In this document: positions 31,651 through 42,006 of the stretch, one piece after another
Position numbering within the stretch: the first letter of the stretch is position 1
How the letters are laid out: every line of letters begins with the position of its first letter
NCBI GenBank assembly: GCA_006384855.1
Contig: VCJN01002118.1
Span: 248,001 to 312,000 of the forward strand
DNA: 64,000 bases
Direction of reading: 5' to 3'
Source of the DNA: Tetraselmis striata
Lineage: Eukaryota > Chlorophyta > Chlorodendrophyceae > Chlorodendrales > Chlorodendraceae
The notes under the pieces: generated by a model
What the model was told of the DNA's origin: nothing
Seen by the model: the letters and a program-made list of their open reading frames with translations, nothing else
Databases searched by the model: none
Translations under genes and position numbers: made by a program

Positions 31651-32058
31651 GGCACACCTAGTACGGCAAGATAGCCGGTCAGCTGAATTGATTCCGCCAT
31701 GTCCGGTAGGGCGGCGGCGCTAGGGACTGGGCGTCGCCTCGCGGCGTCCCATGATGCGGCCCATTGCACAAGCGCCATATCCAAGGCACATGGGCAGCAA
31801 CATAGCATGGAATTATTCTAAAAGGGATGCCGTTAGAGCTGATGATGCTCCACAGCCATCGGCGTAAAAAAAAAGTGGGGCACCTATACATCTGCGCATA
31901 TATGCGTAGCGCATGGTTCTAAATATAGCACGGCGTCATGTGTTGGTGAGTGCAGTTACACGCAGTCGAGCCCGAAATCTTGGGCGTGAATTAAGAGTGA
32001 GGGACAGTCAACCCCGAGGGCTGTGTAGCCCGAGAAAATCCGGACTCGACTTAGATGG

Positions 32059-32578
32059 GAGAATGTTGCCCTTACGGTGACCGCCCTCAGCCCCATCCAA
32101 GGCCGAGAAGCACGCCATAGGCGGGCGTGGAGCACACTTGTGGTGGACAGCCAAGCGCCAAAACCAGCAGATGGGGCATCGCCGAATAAGGCTAGGTCTG
32201 ATGGAGGGCCATGCCAGCCGGCAGCCACTGTGTACAATAAACACGCAGAAGCATGGGTTTGTCAACAAAATTGTACCATGAGCGAGTACCCTGTGGTTTT
32301 TAGTCACCCCGTTGTTGTACTAGAAATGCAGAGCCGTCCAACCGGTGCAGGCAAAGGAAGGACCATTAAAAACCAGTTCGTTTTGGGACGAATTGAGAAG
32401 TCACTTTTTGGTGCGATGTAAACGAGGGCGCTAACCCCGGGTGTATGATGGAAAGCGATGCAGTACTTTGTAGATGAATGGAGATGGGGGCGCAGGGAGC
32501 GCGTACCCAGGTACCCAATCAAGTGCCGCCATGCTGCAACTTGGTGGATTCGTAAGATGGACACGCATGCAGCTTGTT
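32059..32578. repeat. Long direct repeat, copy 1 (partner 33636-34167)
   Basis: About 520 bp sharing ordered blocks with 33636-34167: GAGAATGTTGCCCTT, CGCCCTCAGCC.CATCCAAGGCC, GTGGACAGCCAAGCGCCAA, TCTGATGGAGGGCC, TACCCTGTGGTTTT, CCGGTGCAGGCAAAG, GAGCGCGTACCCAGGTACCCA and AAGTGCCGCCA. Clearly diverged, hence old. Could be LTRs or split direct repeats of a YR retroelement. Confidence 0.7.
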
Positions 32579-33635
32579 ATTACTTAAGCACGGCCACGCG
32601 GTACGTCATGTATGGGACATCCGCCTAGTTAGGCAAAGTGACCGGGCCGGCCGAAGTGGTGCCGCAATCAAGGCGGCAACCGGTTTTCAAGCCCAACAAA
32701 AGGTACCCGGACAACGAGTTAGTGGATCCGGAACGAATATGGATACCTAACATTATGTACCGAACCCCAATTGCTGCGGTGGTGGGCCTATGACAGGTGT
32801 AACGGGACGTCAAGGAGGAAACATGGGTGATGGGGGACTACCTGGCCGAGAAAGCTCCCCCGCGTCCCAAACGTCTTGGTTATATTTACATGATCGCGCC
32901 CACATGAATCTCGGCATTCATCTCATGCGCTGCCATGCTTGCTGCCATGCCGCCATCATACGACACCGAACGCCCCTCCCCGCCGCTGGGTAATGCGGGG
33001 CTCGCTGATACGTTTCGGGGAGACGGGAGCGGCGGAGAGGGAGGCGAGGGCGATGCCGGCGGCGGCGGTATCGATGCCCGGACCCGCGCAGCGGCGCGGG
33101 GACGGGGACCGTTCTAGGATTCCCAGGCGCAGCAAGCGCATGCATACAGATCTAGTGCCGATGCGATCTGCCGGCAGTCTGCATCTCGCCTCACAACCAG
33201 CCTAGTGCACCGTGCACCAAGCGGGACCCCGAACGGCTCCGGTCGCGTTTATGCCGAGTGACGGAGAGCCACCCGCAAGGTGCGCTTGTCTCTTTTTGTC
33301 CCCACCCACCCACCTCTATCTTGCATCAAAAATAGCTGACAGAAGTGACGCTTCTAGCTGACGGAAGTTATTGAATAAAGTCATATCATCACATGGTGTA
33401 CATATTGCAAGTTATGCTTACCCAAAAAGCATTGTGAGGCACTTCACACAATAGCTTAATATGCCCAATTATATATTTTAGTACCCCAGCCGAGGCACGC
33501 ACTACCGTGGGAGCCGCAGCGGCAGCCGCGACAGACAACCTTCCAACAACATCGGTGGACACCCATGCGGAAGACAAGACCGCTGCGAGTCCGGAGGGCG
33601 GCGTAGTCCATGTTGTGGCCGTGGGGGCGGGGAAA

Positions 33636-34167
33636 GGAGAATGTTGCCCTTGGGTGATCGCCCTCAGCCTCATCCAAGGCCATACAACACGCCACATGCG
33701 GGTGCACATCTGTTCACACATGCATGCATTTAGTGGACAGCCAAGCGCCAACACTACCGGCAGATGGGGCAGCGCCAAATAAGGCGGGGTCTGATGGAGG
33801 GCCCCGCCTGCCAACAATAATTGCGTAGTAACACGTACGTAGCAGTAGGTAGGGGTTTGTGAGCAAAAAATAGCATGATTGAGCATGTACCCTGTGGTTT
33901 TCCAGTCACTCCGCTGCTGTATTGGAACTGCTGAGCAGTCCATCCGGTGCAGGCAAAGCAAGGACCAGGAAAAACAGTTCATTTCGGGGATGAACTGAGA
34001 AGTCGCTTTGCGGTGTTAATGAGGGCACTCAGCCCCGGTTTATGCCGAAAAGGCGATGCAGTACGTCGTAGAGTAACGGAGCTGGCGGGGGAGCGCGTAC
34101 CCAGGTACCCATACAAGTGCCGCCAGTGGACACGTATCCGTAAGGTGGACACGGGCAGGCAGCTTGC
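33636..34167. repeat. Long direct repeat, copy 2 (partner 32059-32578)
   Basis: Second copy of the repeat described at 32059. The 1.06 kb between the copies has no recognisable coding region. Copy 2 ends about 200 bp before the glutathione S-transferase start codon. Confidence 0.7.
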
Positions 34168-34362
34168 AGTTATTTTCAAAGCATGCAGCACCATCACCAA
34201 GCCGCCTGATGAAGCCATGAAGATCATCAGGCACTGGTAGGCCAGCAGCAGCAAACCTGACACAAACAACCCCCCAGTCGCCCGCTGCGGTTGATACAGT
34301 TTCTACGGCGCTGCATATTCTCTGGTCGCCCACTCTAGCTCGCACAAACCCCGCGCACTGCA

Positions 34363-35845
34363 ATGGCGGCGGCGAAGGCGCAGGTATGGACACCTCGGCA
34401 GCTTGTCGGCGCCGGCAGGGCGCGCTTGCCGCAACGCGCGGAGGCGTGCCGGGCGGCTACTGCTGTTAAGTTGAACACGCAGCGCCCACGAAGGCTAGCC
34501 CCCCTGCGAGCCAAGCTCTTCGATGAGGAGCGGCAGGCGGAGCTGCTCTACTTTGATGCCATGGGCGTCGCGGAGGTTACGCGCCTCCTGTTCGCGGCGG
34601 CCGAGATGCCTTTCAAGGTGTGTGATAATCCTTAATAATGCCTCGTGCTGGGCTCGTTCTCGTTCCAGCGGCGCGCCGTGCTTGACGCGTACAGGTAGTA
34701 CCACCCCTGGTGTGGCCGTCGGACCCGACGCGCGCAGTTTCTCACCCAGAGCTCGTGGCTGGTGCAGGACAACCGCTACACCATCGACTTCAGCAGCGGG
34801 AAGCCGCAGGTGGAGGCGCGGCACGCGGAGGACAAAGAGGCCGGCGCGTTTTCGTCCAACCTGGGTCGCCTCCCCTTGCTTCGCCTCCCCGATGGCGCCT
34901 CAATCGGGCAGAGCAAGGCCATCGGTGAGTCGGATACGTCTCGCTGGCCAAGCTGGTGGAGCACGGCCCATCAATGAGAATGTGCCGTGCGCTCGGCCAA
35001 GTCCAAGGTATGAAGCCGCGCGAGTTTCGCTCTTGACTGCTGCTGGTTCGGATTGCGAATGCCGATCGCAGAGCGCCTTGTGGCCCGGGAGCTCGGCCTG
35101 ATGGGCGGCTCGGAGGTGGAGGCAGCGCAGATTGACGCATACTGCGAGCACCTCCGCGACATCCGCGAGGCCTATGCCAAGGCCAAGGGCAACCCCTTTG
35201 CGCCGCCGACCGAGGAGACCGAGGCGGCGCTCGTCAAGTGGTTCGATGAGGACATGCCCACATGGCACGCACCCTCCCTCCACAGCTATCTGATACTCTG
35301 TTCATCGGCCTCCGCCCCCCCCCCCCCCCCCCCCCCTCTCATCCCCGATCTACTGATTACACCGCCAACGATCGCCCCCTGCTGCGCGACAGGATGTCCA
35401 AGCTGGAGGTCGCGACTGGCGCTTCTGGCAGTGCCGTGGGGTCCAGCCTGTCACTGGCGGATGTCGCGCTGTTTGCGCTTCTGACCCAGGTGATGCGACG
35501 CTCCATCCACATAGACTGTCTAACTAGCCACCAACAGGCACATTAGCTCCCAGCCGTCATCATATCACTATGGTCATCTCCTTCGCACCGCCGCTGCATG
35601 CCACTCCGCTGCCGCCAAATTGCGCACATGTCCGCACACATCCGCTCAGCCCACCTGACATTTCGTACTCCACAGTCTCTGCGGCTAATGGGGTAACGTC
35701 CGCTGCGGCTGTGCAGAGCATCTCTGACGAGCGCTGCGTGAAGTCATACGCGGCATGCCCCAACATCAGCAGCGTCATGGCCGCGGTCGGCAGCCACGAG
35801 GGTGTGGCACGCTGGCTGGACACCAGGCCCAAGACGGCATTCTAG
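34363..35845 (+). CDS. Glutathione S-transferase (sigma-like), five exons
   Basis: Conjugates glutathione to electrophiles or reduces peroxides; the specific substrate is unknown. Exons 34363-34617, 34768-34924, 35072-35264, 35393-35489 and 35717-35845 give 276 residues with phases that all match. N-terminal thioredoxin-like domain: ELLYFDAMGVAEVTRLLFAA, whose Tyr63 is the likely glutathione-activating residue, and the RLPLLRLPDGASIGQSKAI block (cis-Pro region and SNAIL-type turn). C-terminal helical domain: IERLVARELGL, GSSLSLADVALFALL, ending RWLDTRPKTAF. The first about 58 residues precede the GST fold, are Arg/Ala-rich and may be an organelle transit peptide. Intron 3 appears to use a GC donor (ATG|GCACGC) and contains 22 consecutive C. 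An extra exon before the last is possible. Confidence 0.8.
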
Positions 35846-35946
35846 TTGGGGGGTATGGTTTTGCGGACGTGGAGCGGCGGCAGTGAGACCTCAGGCACAA
35901 GATATACAGGCTGGAGTAGGGAAGACTTCCTGACAGATTCAGCACA

Positions 35947-35951
35947 TGTAA
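35947..35951 (+). terminator. TGTAA poly(A) signal candidate, GST gene
   Basis: TGTAA, the usual green-algal polyadenylation signal, 102 bases after the stop codon. Confidence 0.4.
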
Positions 35952-35974
35952 TTGTGTCCTTACCGCTACCCTCC

Positions 35975-35976
<2 letters not shown>

Positions 35977-36021
<45 letters not shown>
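35977..36021. repeat. (CT)n microsatellite
   Basis: About 22 uninterrupted CT units between the convergent 3' ends of the GST and GNAT-ASCH genes. Confidence 0.95.
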
Positions 36022-36024
<3 letters not shown>

Positions 36025-36160
36025 GCATTTGATGCTCCCCTACTACAGCAAACTACCACAGCACAAAAGTTCAGCGAGCATCAGTGACATCCCTGCAGCA
36101 ATGCGGATTTAACTATTTGTTTGGGGGACTCAAACAAAGTCCTCTATAACAGCAATGTTC

Positions 36161-36165
36161 TTACA
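36161..36165 (-). terminator. TGTAA poly(A) signal candidate, GNAT-ASCH gene
   Basis: TTACA on the plus strand is TGTAA on the minus strand, 42 bases after the stop of the GNAT-ASCH gene. Confidence 0.45.
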
Positions 36166-36206
36166 CAATTATCGCCCGATCATCGGGCAGGCAGTCCCTG
36201 GCCAGC

Positions 36207-37538
36207 TCAACGAGGGACCACCCTGACATGCAGCCCCACTACGCCGCTACGCGCTGCCCGCTCCCGGAACCCTGGGATGGCGTCATAGATAGCCACTCCC
36301 TCCGCCAGTGAGCGGCAGCCAGGCAGGCACGCCTCCAAGCCATCTGCGCTGAGCATCTCCTCAAATGACCTATAGCCACGGATGCCCACCACCTCCACAA
36401 TCACATCGTCGGTGGGGCAGGCATTGTAGAAGAAGCGGATGGTATCCCCGGCTCGGATTGCGCGGAAGCGCCCGGAGTTTATGCGCCCCTCCACCGTCTT
36501 GCGCCCGCTGCGAAGCAGATGCAGATACTTCTTCATCAGTGTGAACTCGTAGTGCTGGCCAGGTACCTTCCGTGGTGCCGGCCTGGATGGCTGGCTTGTG
36601 ACTGGGAATAGCTCAGTGACAGCTTGCATGGAATCCGGGCTGCTGCTCCAGTTGTCGCCCATCCGCCGCTGCGTCTTCCGTCCAGACGGCGTGTTGTAGG
36701 CAGCATGGGCCGGCCGCCCTGTCGGGAGGTTGACCTCATCGCGGGAGCGCTTGCTTCCCAGCGCACTCTGAGCATAATTCTTCACGAGGCTGTCGCCACC
36801 ATCACTACAATCCGGCTTGGAAGACTGCGTCGGAGTGAGCCGATGCCCAAGCACGAACTTTGATGTGGCCTGATCAGTGATGGAGCCGCCCGAATCAAAC
36901 TTTCTGGGGGGTGACAGCTGTAGTGGCTCGCCCGTCTCTTCCACGGCACGAGCAAAAAGGAATTCCGACACTCCCGCCTTGTACTTGCCGACCCACTCCG
37001 TCACATTCTTGAATCCTCGGCGCAGGAAGAATGCTATCGACTGCGGGACCTCGTCACTCACAGTGACGTGCACGCTTCTTGCGCCAGCCTCGCGCGCCTC
37101 AGACATCACATACGACAGCAGCTCGGTGCCGAAGCCATGTCCGGATGTGCGATTGGCCTCTAGAAGCAGCAATGTCTTGACTTCCAGGCTGTTGCGGAGC
37201 CCCAGCGCCGCATGCTCCTCCGTCGGATTGCGCTTAAAAACAACCAGGCCCACAGGCTCTTGATCCTCGCGCCCAAAGGGGTAAGCCACCCTGCACTTGC
37301 GGTCCTCGCTGAACCGGATCTTGCGTAGAGCCGACTCTTGCTCACCGTAGATTGGCGCAAGTACCGATAGGAAACATTCCCTTACAGCGTTCATGTGCTT
37401 GCGGTCGCTTCGCGGTGAGACAAAGCTCAGCCTACTGCCGTGGCAGTGTCTCTTCACTGATGCCGCCCGGGACGAAGTAAAGGGCCGTGGCTGCGTGGGC
37501 ACAGTAGGTACCATCGTGGTTTGCGCCTCGGTTGCCAT
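36207..37538 (-). CDS. GNAT acetyltransferase - ASCH domain fusion protein
   Basis: Intronless, 443 codons. Residues about 50-195 form a GCN5-related N-acetyltransferase fold: AYPFGREDQEPVGLVVFKRN (central strands), a LLLLEANRTSGHGFGTEL acetyl-CoA loop with R130-x2-G133-x-G135, and IAFFLRRGFKNV (the late GNAT 'FYxxxGF' region). A Ser/Pro/Lys-rich linker (200-325) follows. Residues 329-443 are an ASCH domain (PUA-like, RNA or nucleotide binding): YEFTLMKKYLHLLRSGRKTVEGR, then AGDTIRFF and VVGIRGYRSFEEML. The pairing suggests acetylation of RNA or an RNA-associated substrate, an inference only. The gene converges with the GST gene and diverges from the WD40 gene. Other frames across it are shadows. 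Confidence 0.85.
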   Translation of the reverse strand: MATEAQTTMVPTVPTQPRPFTSSRAASVKRHCHGSRLSFVSPRSDRKHMNAVRECFLSVLAPIYGEQESALRKIRFSEDRKCRVAYPFGREDQEPVGLVVFKRNPTEEHAALGLRNSLEVKTLLLLEANRTSGHGFGTELLSYVMSEAREAGARSVHVTVSDEVPQSIAFFLRRGFKNVTEWVGKYKAGVSEFLFARAVEETGEPLQLSPPRKFDSGGSITDQATSKFVLGHRLTPTQSSKPDCSDGGDSLVKNYAQSALGSKRSRDEVNLPTGRPAHAAYNTPSGRKTQRRMGDNWSSSPDSMQAVTELFPVTSQPSRPAPRKVPGQHYEFTLMKKYLHLLRSGRKTVEGRINSGRFRAIRAGDTIRFFYNACPTDDVIVEVVGIRGYRSFEEMLSADGLEACLPGCRSLAEGVAIYDAIPGFRERAARSGVVGLHVRVVPR

Positions 37539-39312
37539 CGAGCACTGCTTGTGTGCTCGATAAACCCCTCTGCTGGCTGTTGGATATGGCTCTTGATGAT
37601 ATGGCTCGTCGGCGCGGCGGTTCGACTCGCCTGCGACTACTTCGATTCGACTGCGCTGGCCGCGAGTTTGAATGGTAATCGACGAGCGGGCCTCAATAGG
37701 TTGTTACTATACCTCGATCAGATAAGCGTACTAAAAAGCAGCGGCGACTGATTGGTGTGGGTACTATTCGAGTATTTGAACGAAGGTGGGGGTGGCACTT
37801 CGAAGGTGAGTCGAGAAAGGCTGTGTGCGTCTCCGTACGTTTCGAACGACTATTTATCCGCAGACCCTGCCAGACCCCACTCCAGTACCGTTTTTAATTA
37901 GCATCACGCCGCTCTGCGGCGCGTTTCACGACGGACGACGTCGTCCTGACGATTAGTCGCTATAAGGATTAGTCGCTGCTGTAGCTAGTCGCTATAGAGC
38001 GCAATCTCAATAGCATGCTAGTACTCGTAGCAGCAGCGCAGTATAGCACCGGGTAGTGGGTGTTACCAGTACTTGTGTTTGTACTCGTAGAGCTACCAAT
38101 GTGAACTACAATATTATTTATCATATTGTAGCGCTCAGCATGTCGTAGCAATAGAGCCAGTGGTAAGGTACTTGTACTTGTACCTCTTTCCTGTCACTAG
38201 CTACTTGCGCTTTTATTGTTGGTCACTATAAAATATTATATGTACTGGCGACTAACTAAATACGAGTACCCGCCGGAGCGGCTAGCACAGCGCAGCCCAC
38301 CAGCACAGCGCAGCAGCAGGCGTTGTTGCGCCCGTGGTGATAAGAGACTGCTAATAATAGGATATATATATAATAACAGTCATGAATATGATTAGGCGTA
38401 GATGCTGGATGCCATTAAACCCGAAAAACGCGAGCAGGAACAGGAACAACCATATTGATATGGGATAGTTATGGCGCTAATAAATGATTTAAAAATATTA
38501 ATAACGGCGCGGGAATGCAGCGGATGATTCAGAAACTCGCCACTACTTGCACGATGCCCGCATCGATTCCTGTTCCCGCGCCGTTAATTTATACATAATC
38601 ATACATCATTTATCTATACCAATGCGTCTCTCGAGCCGCAGGGTATGGATATTTTAGCGCCACAATACATGGCATTATCTCATACTGTTATTGTGGTTCG
38701 TTCTCGCGATCCTGTTCAGGCTCGCGTTTTATATTCCGGCGGTATTATCAATTAATCATAAAGTAAAAAACAATCGTCATAAAATAGAGACGAATTGCGG
38801 TATATAGATAAATAGCTATAATAATATTCGCGGCATCCGTCGCGTACCTGGCGGTAAGGCCGTAAGAGTACCGGTACTCGGTCGGCACGTGTGAATTAAA
38901 AACGTGCCAGTAAGAATAACTAGTAATGGCGCGTACTTAATCTGTAGATCTACGAATAGCGACGACGAGTCCTCGCATGTATAGCAACGATATGGGTCGC
39001 TCGTCGTGCTGCGCGACGATTTCTTTATTGTCGCGCCCGTCGTCAGCATATGATCAGCGTCTCGACATCTCGTCGCTGCACAACACAATATTATACAACA
39101 CACAATACCTGCGTCCCTAATAATACATACAGCATACATATTTATCCTTATTAGTTCCCGACAGCTTCACAACACGACCATCATTTTCATCGCCCCACTA
39201 CTACCCACTTACAGTTTTCGATTTCGCTCCTTCCCTGTTCTGTATCACATATTGCTGCTTCTCCACGCATCCTTTCGGAAAGTTCCGTGCGAAACGAAGT
39301 CCAGACGCTGCG
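37539..39312. other. Divergent intergenic region between GNAT-ASCH and WD40 genes
   Basis: 1.77 kb with no coding signal. The AT-rich middle holds a fold-back sequence (separate entry). 37900-38300 is a mix of short GTACTCGTAG- and CTTGTACTTGTA-type words. Promoters of both neighbours must lie here, but no definite elements could be assigned. Confidence 0.5.
38395..38745. repeat. Fold-back (MITE-like) inverted-repeat sequence
   Basis: The inner pair TAACGGCGCGGGAA (38502-38515) and its exact complement at 38573-38586 enclose a 57-base loop. Further out, AAACGCGAGCAGGAACAGGAAC (about 38428-38449) pairs imperfectly with ATCCTGTTCAGGCTCGCGTTTT (about 38710-38731). GGCGCTAATAAATGAT also pairs with its partner near 38607-38665. 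Overall it is a palindrome of about 350 bp with diverged arms. Confidence 0.6.
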
Positions 39313-41016
39313 ATGGCGTCTGTGTACCCGTCGTACGCCGCTTCACTGGGCACCAATTGCTACGCGGACCGCGCGGCTGGTAGACTAGCCTGTCTCGCCG
39401 GGTCTCCGGTCGATGACACACAGCCAGCAGCAAGCGGTGGCGCGTATGCATCGTCGGACAGCCGGGTTATCGTGCAGGCGGCCCCGGCACCTACCAGTTG
39501 GGCGTCCGTGGCTGCGCGAGCGCGACATCAGCATCTACGCGTCGGCACGCGTAGTGGACCTCTTCTGGCGACGGTGCCGTCGAACTTTAGCCACGATGAC
39601 ACCAGTTCGTCGCAGGGTAGTGTGAACGATGATGCCGCCGCTCATGATCCCGCCTTTTCTGGAAGGAAGGTTTCGGTTGTATGTGTCAGTGCACGGGCAG
39701 CGACTCGTCCGCACAGCTATGGGGTGATATCACAGCCGCCGCTGGCGGTGCACAGCGAGCAACCCGCAGCGATGCCAAACGTCGCCGTAACAAGCCGCCG
39801 CGTGGTCCGAGACGCGCATATGGACGACATCCACGGTCTGCTAAATCTACCCGGAAATTCATTTGTAAGCAGTAGCAAGGACGGCCATCTGAACGTGTGG
39901 AGCACCGATGGCAGCTTCCTGCGCACTGTTCGAGGCCGGAGCCGGCTGGACTACACCAAGTGGGTCACCGCTATGTGCGCACTGAGTAAGCTCGCGCCGA
40001 ATGCCGGACACACGGCTGACAGTGGGATCTTCGCATACGCCACACGCGATGGACGGATGGAGGTCCTGGACAGTGTCGATGGTTCATGCCGCATGCAGCG
40101 CTTCCTAGACATGCGAGACTCTGGACACTGGTGCAAGACACGCAACGCAAATCGCGTCACGTGCATGGCCTTTGACGCCGGCTCCACGGCTCTCGACGAG
40201 CCCCGCCCACCCCGTCGGGGCCCACGCGATCAAAACGATCTTCAGGGGCATCTCTATGTGGGCAGCCCGACCTGCTTCCGGGTATACGACTTGAACACCG
40301 GTGACGTAGTGGGCACACAGATTACGAGTTCCAACGACTGGGTGTATACCATCACACCCGTGGGTGACAGCTTCAGCTCCGTTCTGGTGGCAACAGGAGC
40401 AAGCCTTGACCTGTGGAGCAGCAGTAGTACCGCCAGCAGGACGCGCGACGCAGCCAGCTCGCTGTGTTGGACGCGCACATGCCGGTTGCTTGATGAACAT
40501 CGAGACAGGCGGCGAGCTGCCGCCAAGCCCCACATCTCAGAAGGGGCGCAGTCCCAGCAGCGCCCATTCATATCTGCTGTGACACAACTCGAAGGAGGAA
40601 ATGCGGCGCTGTATGGCCTTGCTGTGTTTGACGGTTCTATTCGGATTGTGGACATCTCGACTGGAAGGGAGACCGCCCGCTGGCAAGAACACAGCGGACG
40701 CACATGGGCAGTAGAGAACCTCAGCCACTCACTCTTCGCCACGGGGGCCGACGATCACTGCATGAAGCTGTGGGACCCGCGCTGCCGGCGGTCCGTCCAC
40801 ACAGTGACTGATCAGATAGGCCGTGTCTCCACACTGCTGCGTGTGCGGATGGACCCCGCCACAACCTGGGTGAGCGGATGCTGCAGCGATGACCTCTCGC
40901 AGCGCGGTGCACCGCGCGGTCAGTTGAACTTCTGGGACCTACGGGTCATGCCCAAGCCATATAAAGTGGCAGCCCCCAGCGTGGAGGAATCAGGGGTGAA
41001 ATATCATCTGGCATAA
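39313..41016 (+). CDS. WD40-repeat protein
   Basis: Intronless, 567 codons. The first about 165 residues are Ala/Ser-rich and without a known domain. From about 165 onward come WD40-type blades: HGLLNLPGNSFVSSSKDGHLNVWS, FAYATRDGRMEVLD, LYVGSPTCFRVYDLNTGDVVG, VLVATGASLDLWSS, LAVFDGSIRIVDISTGRETARW, and LFATGADDHCMKLWDPR with a closing LNFWDLRVM. This suggests a seven-bladed propeller serving as a protein-interaction scaffold. No F-box, SOF or other signature identifies the complex. ATG at 39313 follows an AT/CT-rich stretch and gives the longest reading. Confidence 0.82.
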   Translation: MASVYPSYAASLGTNCYADRAAGRLACLAGSPVDDTQPAASGGAYASSDSRVIVQAAPAPTSWASVAARARHQHLRVGTRSGPLLATVPSNFSHDDTSSSQGSVNDDAAAHDPAFSGRKVSVVCVSARAATRPHSYGVISQPPLAVHSEQPAAMPNVAVTSRRVVRDAHMDDIHGLLNLPGNSFVSSSKDGHLNVWSTDGSFLRTVRGRSRLDYTKWVTAMCALSKLAPNAGHTADSGIFAYATRDGRMEVLDSVDGSCRMQRFLDMRDSGHWCKTRNANRVTCMAFDAGSTALDEPRPPRRGPRDQNDLQGHLYVGSPTCFRVYDLNTGDVVGTQITSSNDWVYTITPVGDSFSSVLVATGASLDLWSSSSTASRTRDAASSLCWTRTCRLLDEHRDRRRAAAKPHISEGAQSQQRPFISAVTQLEGGNAALYGLAVFDGSIRIVDISTGRETARWQEHSGRTWAVENLSHSLFATGADDHCMKLWDPRCRRSVHTVTDQIGRVSTLLRVRMDPATTWVSGCCSDDLSQRGAPRGQLNFWDLRVMPKPYKVAAPSVEESGVKYHLA

Positions 41017-41076
41017 CATCTGCTGCACCATGCAGCGGCAGGGTAATCCGACACCAACATGGCCGTTGGCAATGAA

Positions 41077-41081
41077 TGTAA
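41077..41081 (+). terminator. TGTAA poly(A) signal candidate, WD40 gene
   Basis: TGTAA 61 bases after the stop codon of the WD40 gene. Confidence 0.45.
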
Positions 41082-41209
41082 GGAACGGGACGTATTGCCA
41101 TGCACGCTGCTCCTCGGCAACCCAGCATCAATCCGGCAAAGAGTTCATTTCGTGCACACATGGCATTGCAGTTGCACTGACATGAGGATCTATTACGGCA
41201 CACGTTAGC

Positions 41210-41305
41210 ACATTGGAATTGAAATTTGTTACAACTTTATTCCTGCCAGTCTTCCAATTAAGCAGGCCAGCTGTCTCACGACCCGGCTGCGTGAACCTGC
41301 ATAGG
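41210..41305. repeat. Dispersed repeat, related to 63897-63995
   Basis: Shared ordered words: TTGAAATT, AACTTTATTCC, CAGGCCAGCTGTC, ACCCGGCT/GCCGGCT, TGAACC.GCATAGG. The rest of 41017-42006 contains no gene that I can support. Confidence 0.5.
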
Positions 41306-42006
41306 GTTTGCAGTAGAACGCAGGATGCAGCCCTCTGAAGGCCAATCGTCAACAGAATTATTATACCGACAATGTGATTAAGGGTCAATCAACCGGCTAC
41401 ATACATTTACTGGCTCTGCATGCTGGACTGCATGCGCGAGTTGCAGTGTGCTATGAACGCACCAGACGAGTCAGACGGCGTCAGATGTCTGGCGGCATCA
41501 GACAACATTAGACAGCGAGAGGACATGCGCGCTCGGAACGGAAACGCGACGAGTGTAGAAACTGGCACATCCCGCAGGACGGATGTGAGTGTACCGATGA
41601 CGGCGCGCGTACACATCGATGCAGATTGAAGCAGAAGGGGATGGTAAAGATAGCAATGATCTTGCTATGACAATGAAGGGAAGTGTATCGAAGGTGGTGC
41701 GCATCACGGCACGGTAATATAACAGTAGGGGAAACGTTCCAGAGGACATTGCGCTCAGCCCCGCAACAAATGCGATTGCCTCTGGGCAAGGCGCATGATA
41801 ATATGTGAGCGCGTGGAACATGCCCTTGCCTGCTCTGTCGTGCATTGCCCGGTGAGCATGTATGATTCTTGCAGCTCTGCTTGGCTTGCATCTTTCGCAA
41901 TGCAGTATGCCAGCAAGCAGTATTAAGTCTATGGTTCTGCCTCTGCGGCAGCTCGATAGTTTTATCAGATTTTAGTTAGGTGGCGACGTTTACGAGCAAG
42001 GGAGGT

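Larger units (their letters stand above)
25080..31660. mobile_element. Kangaroo/PAT-like tyrosine-recombinase retrotransposon, decayed and interrupted
   Basis: RT and RNase H fragments on the plus strand (25330-25670 and 29567-30330) are separated by about 3.9 kb of younger insertions. A tyrosine recombinase lies on the minus strand (31650-30400). An RT gene with an oppositely oriented recombinase gene is the hallmark of the Volvox Kangaroo element. All parts have frameshifts and stops. Ends were not resolved; long direct repeats at 32059 and 33636 may belong to it. Confidence 0.6.
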
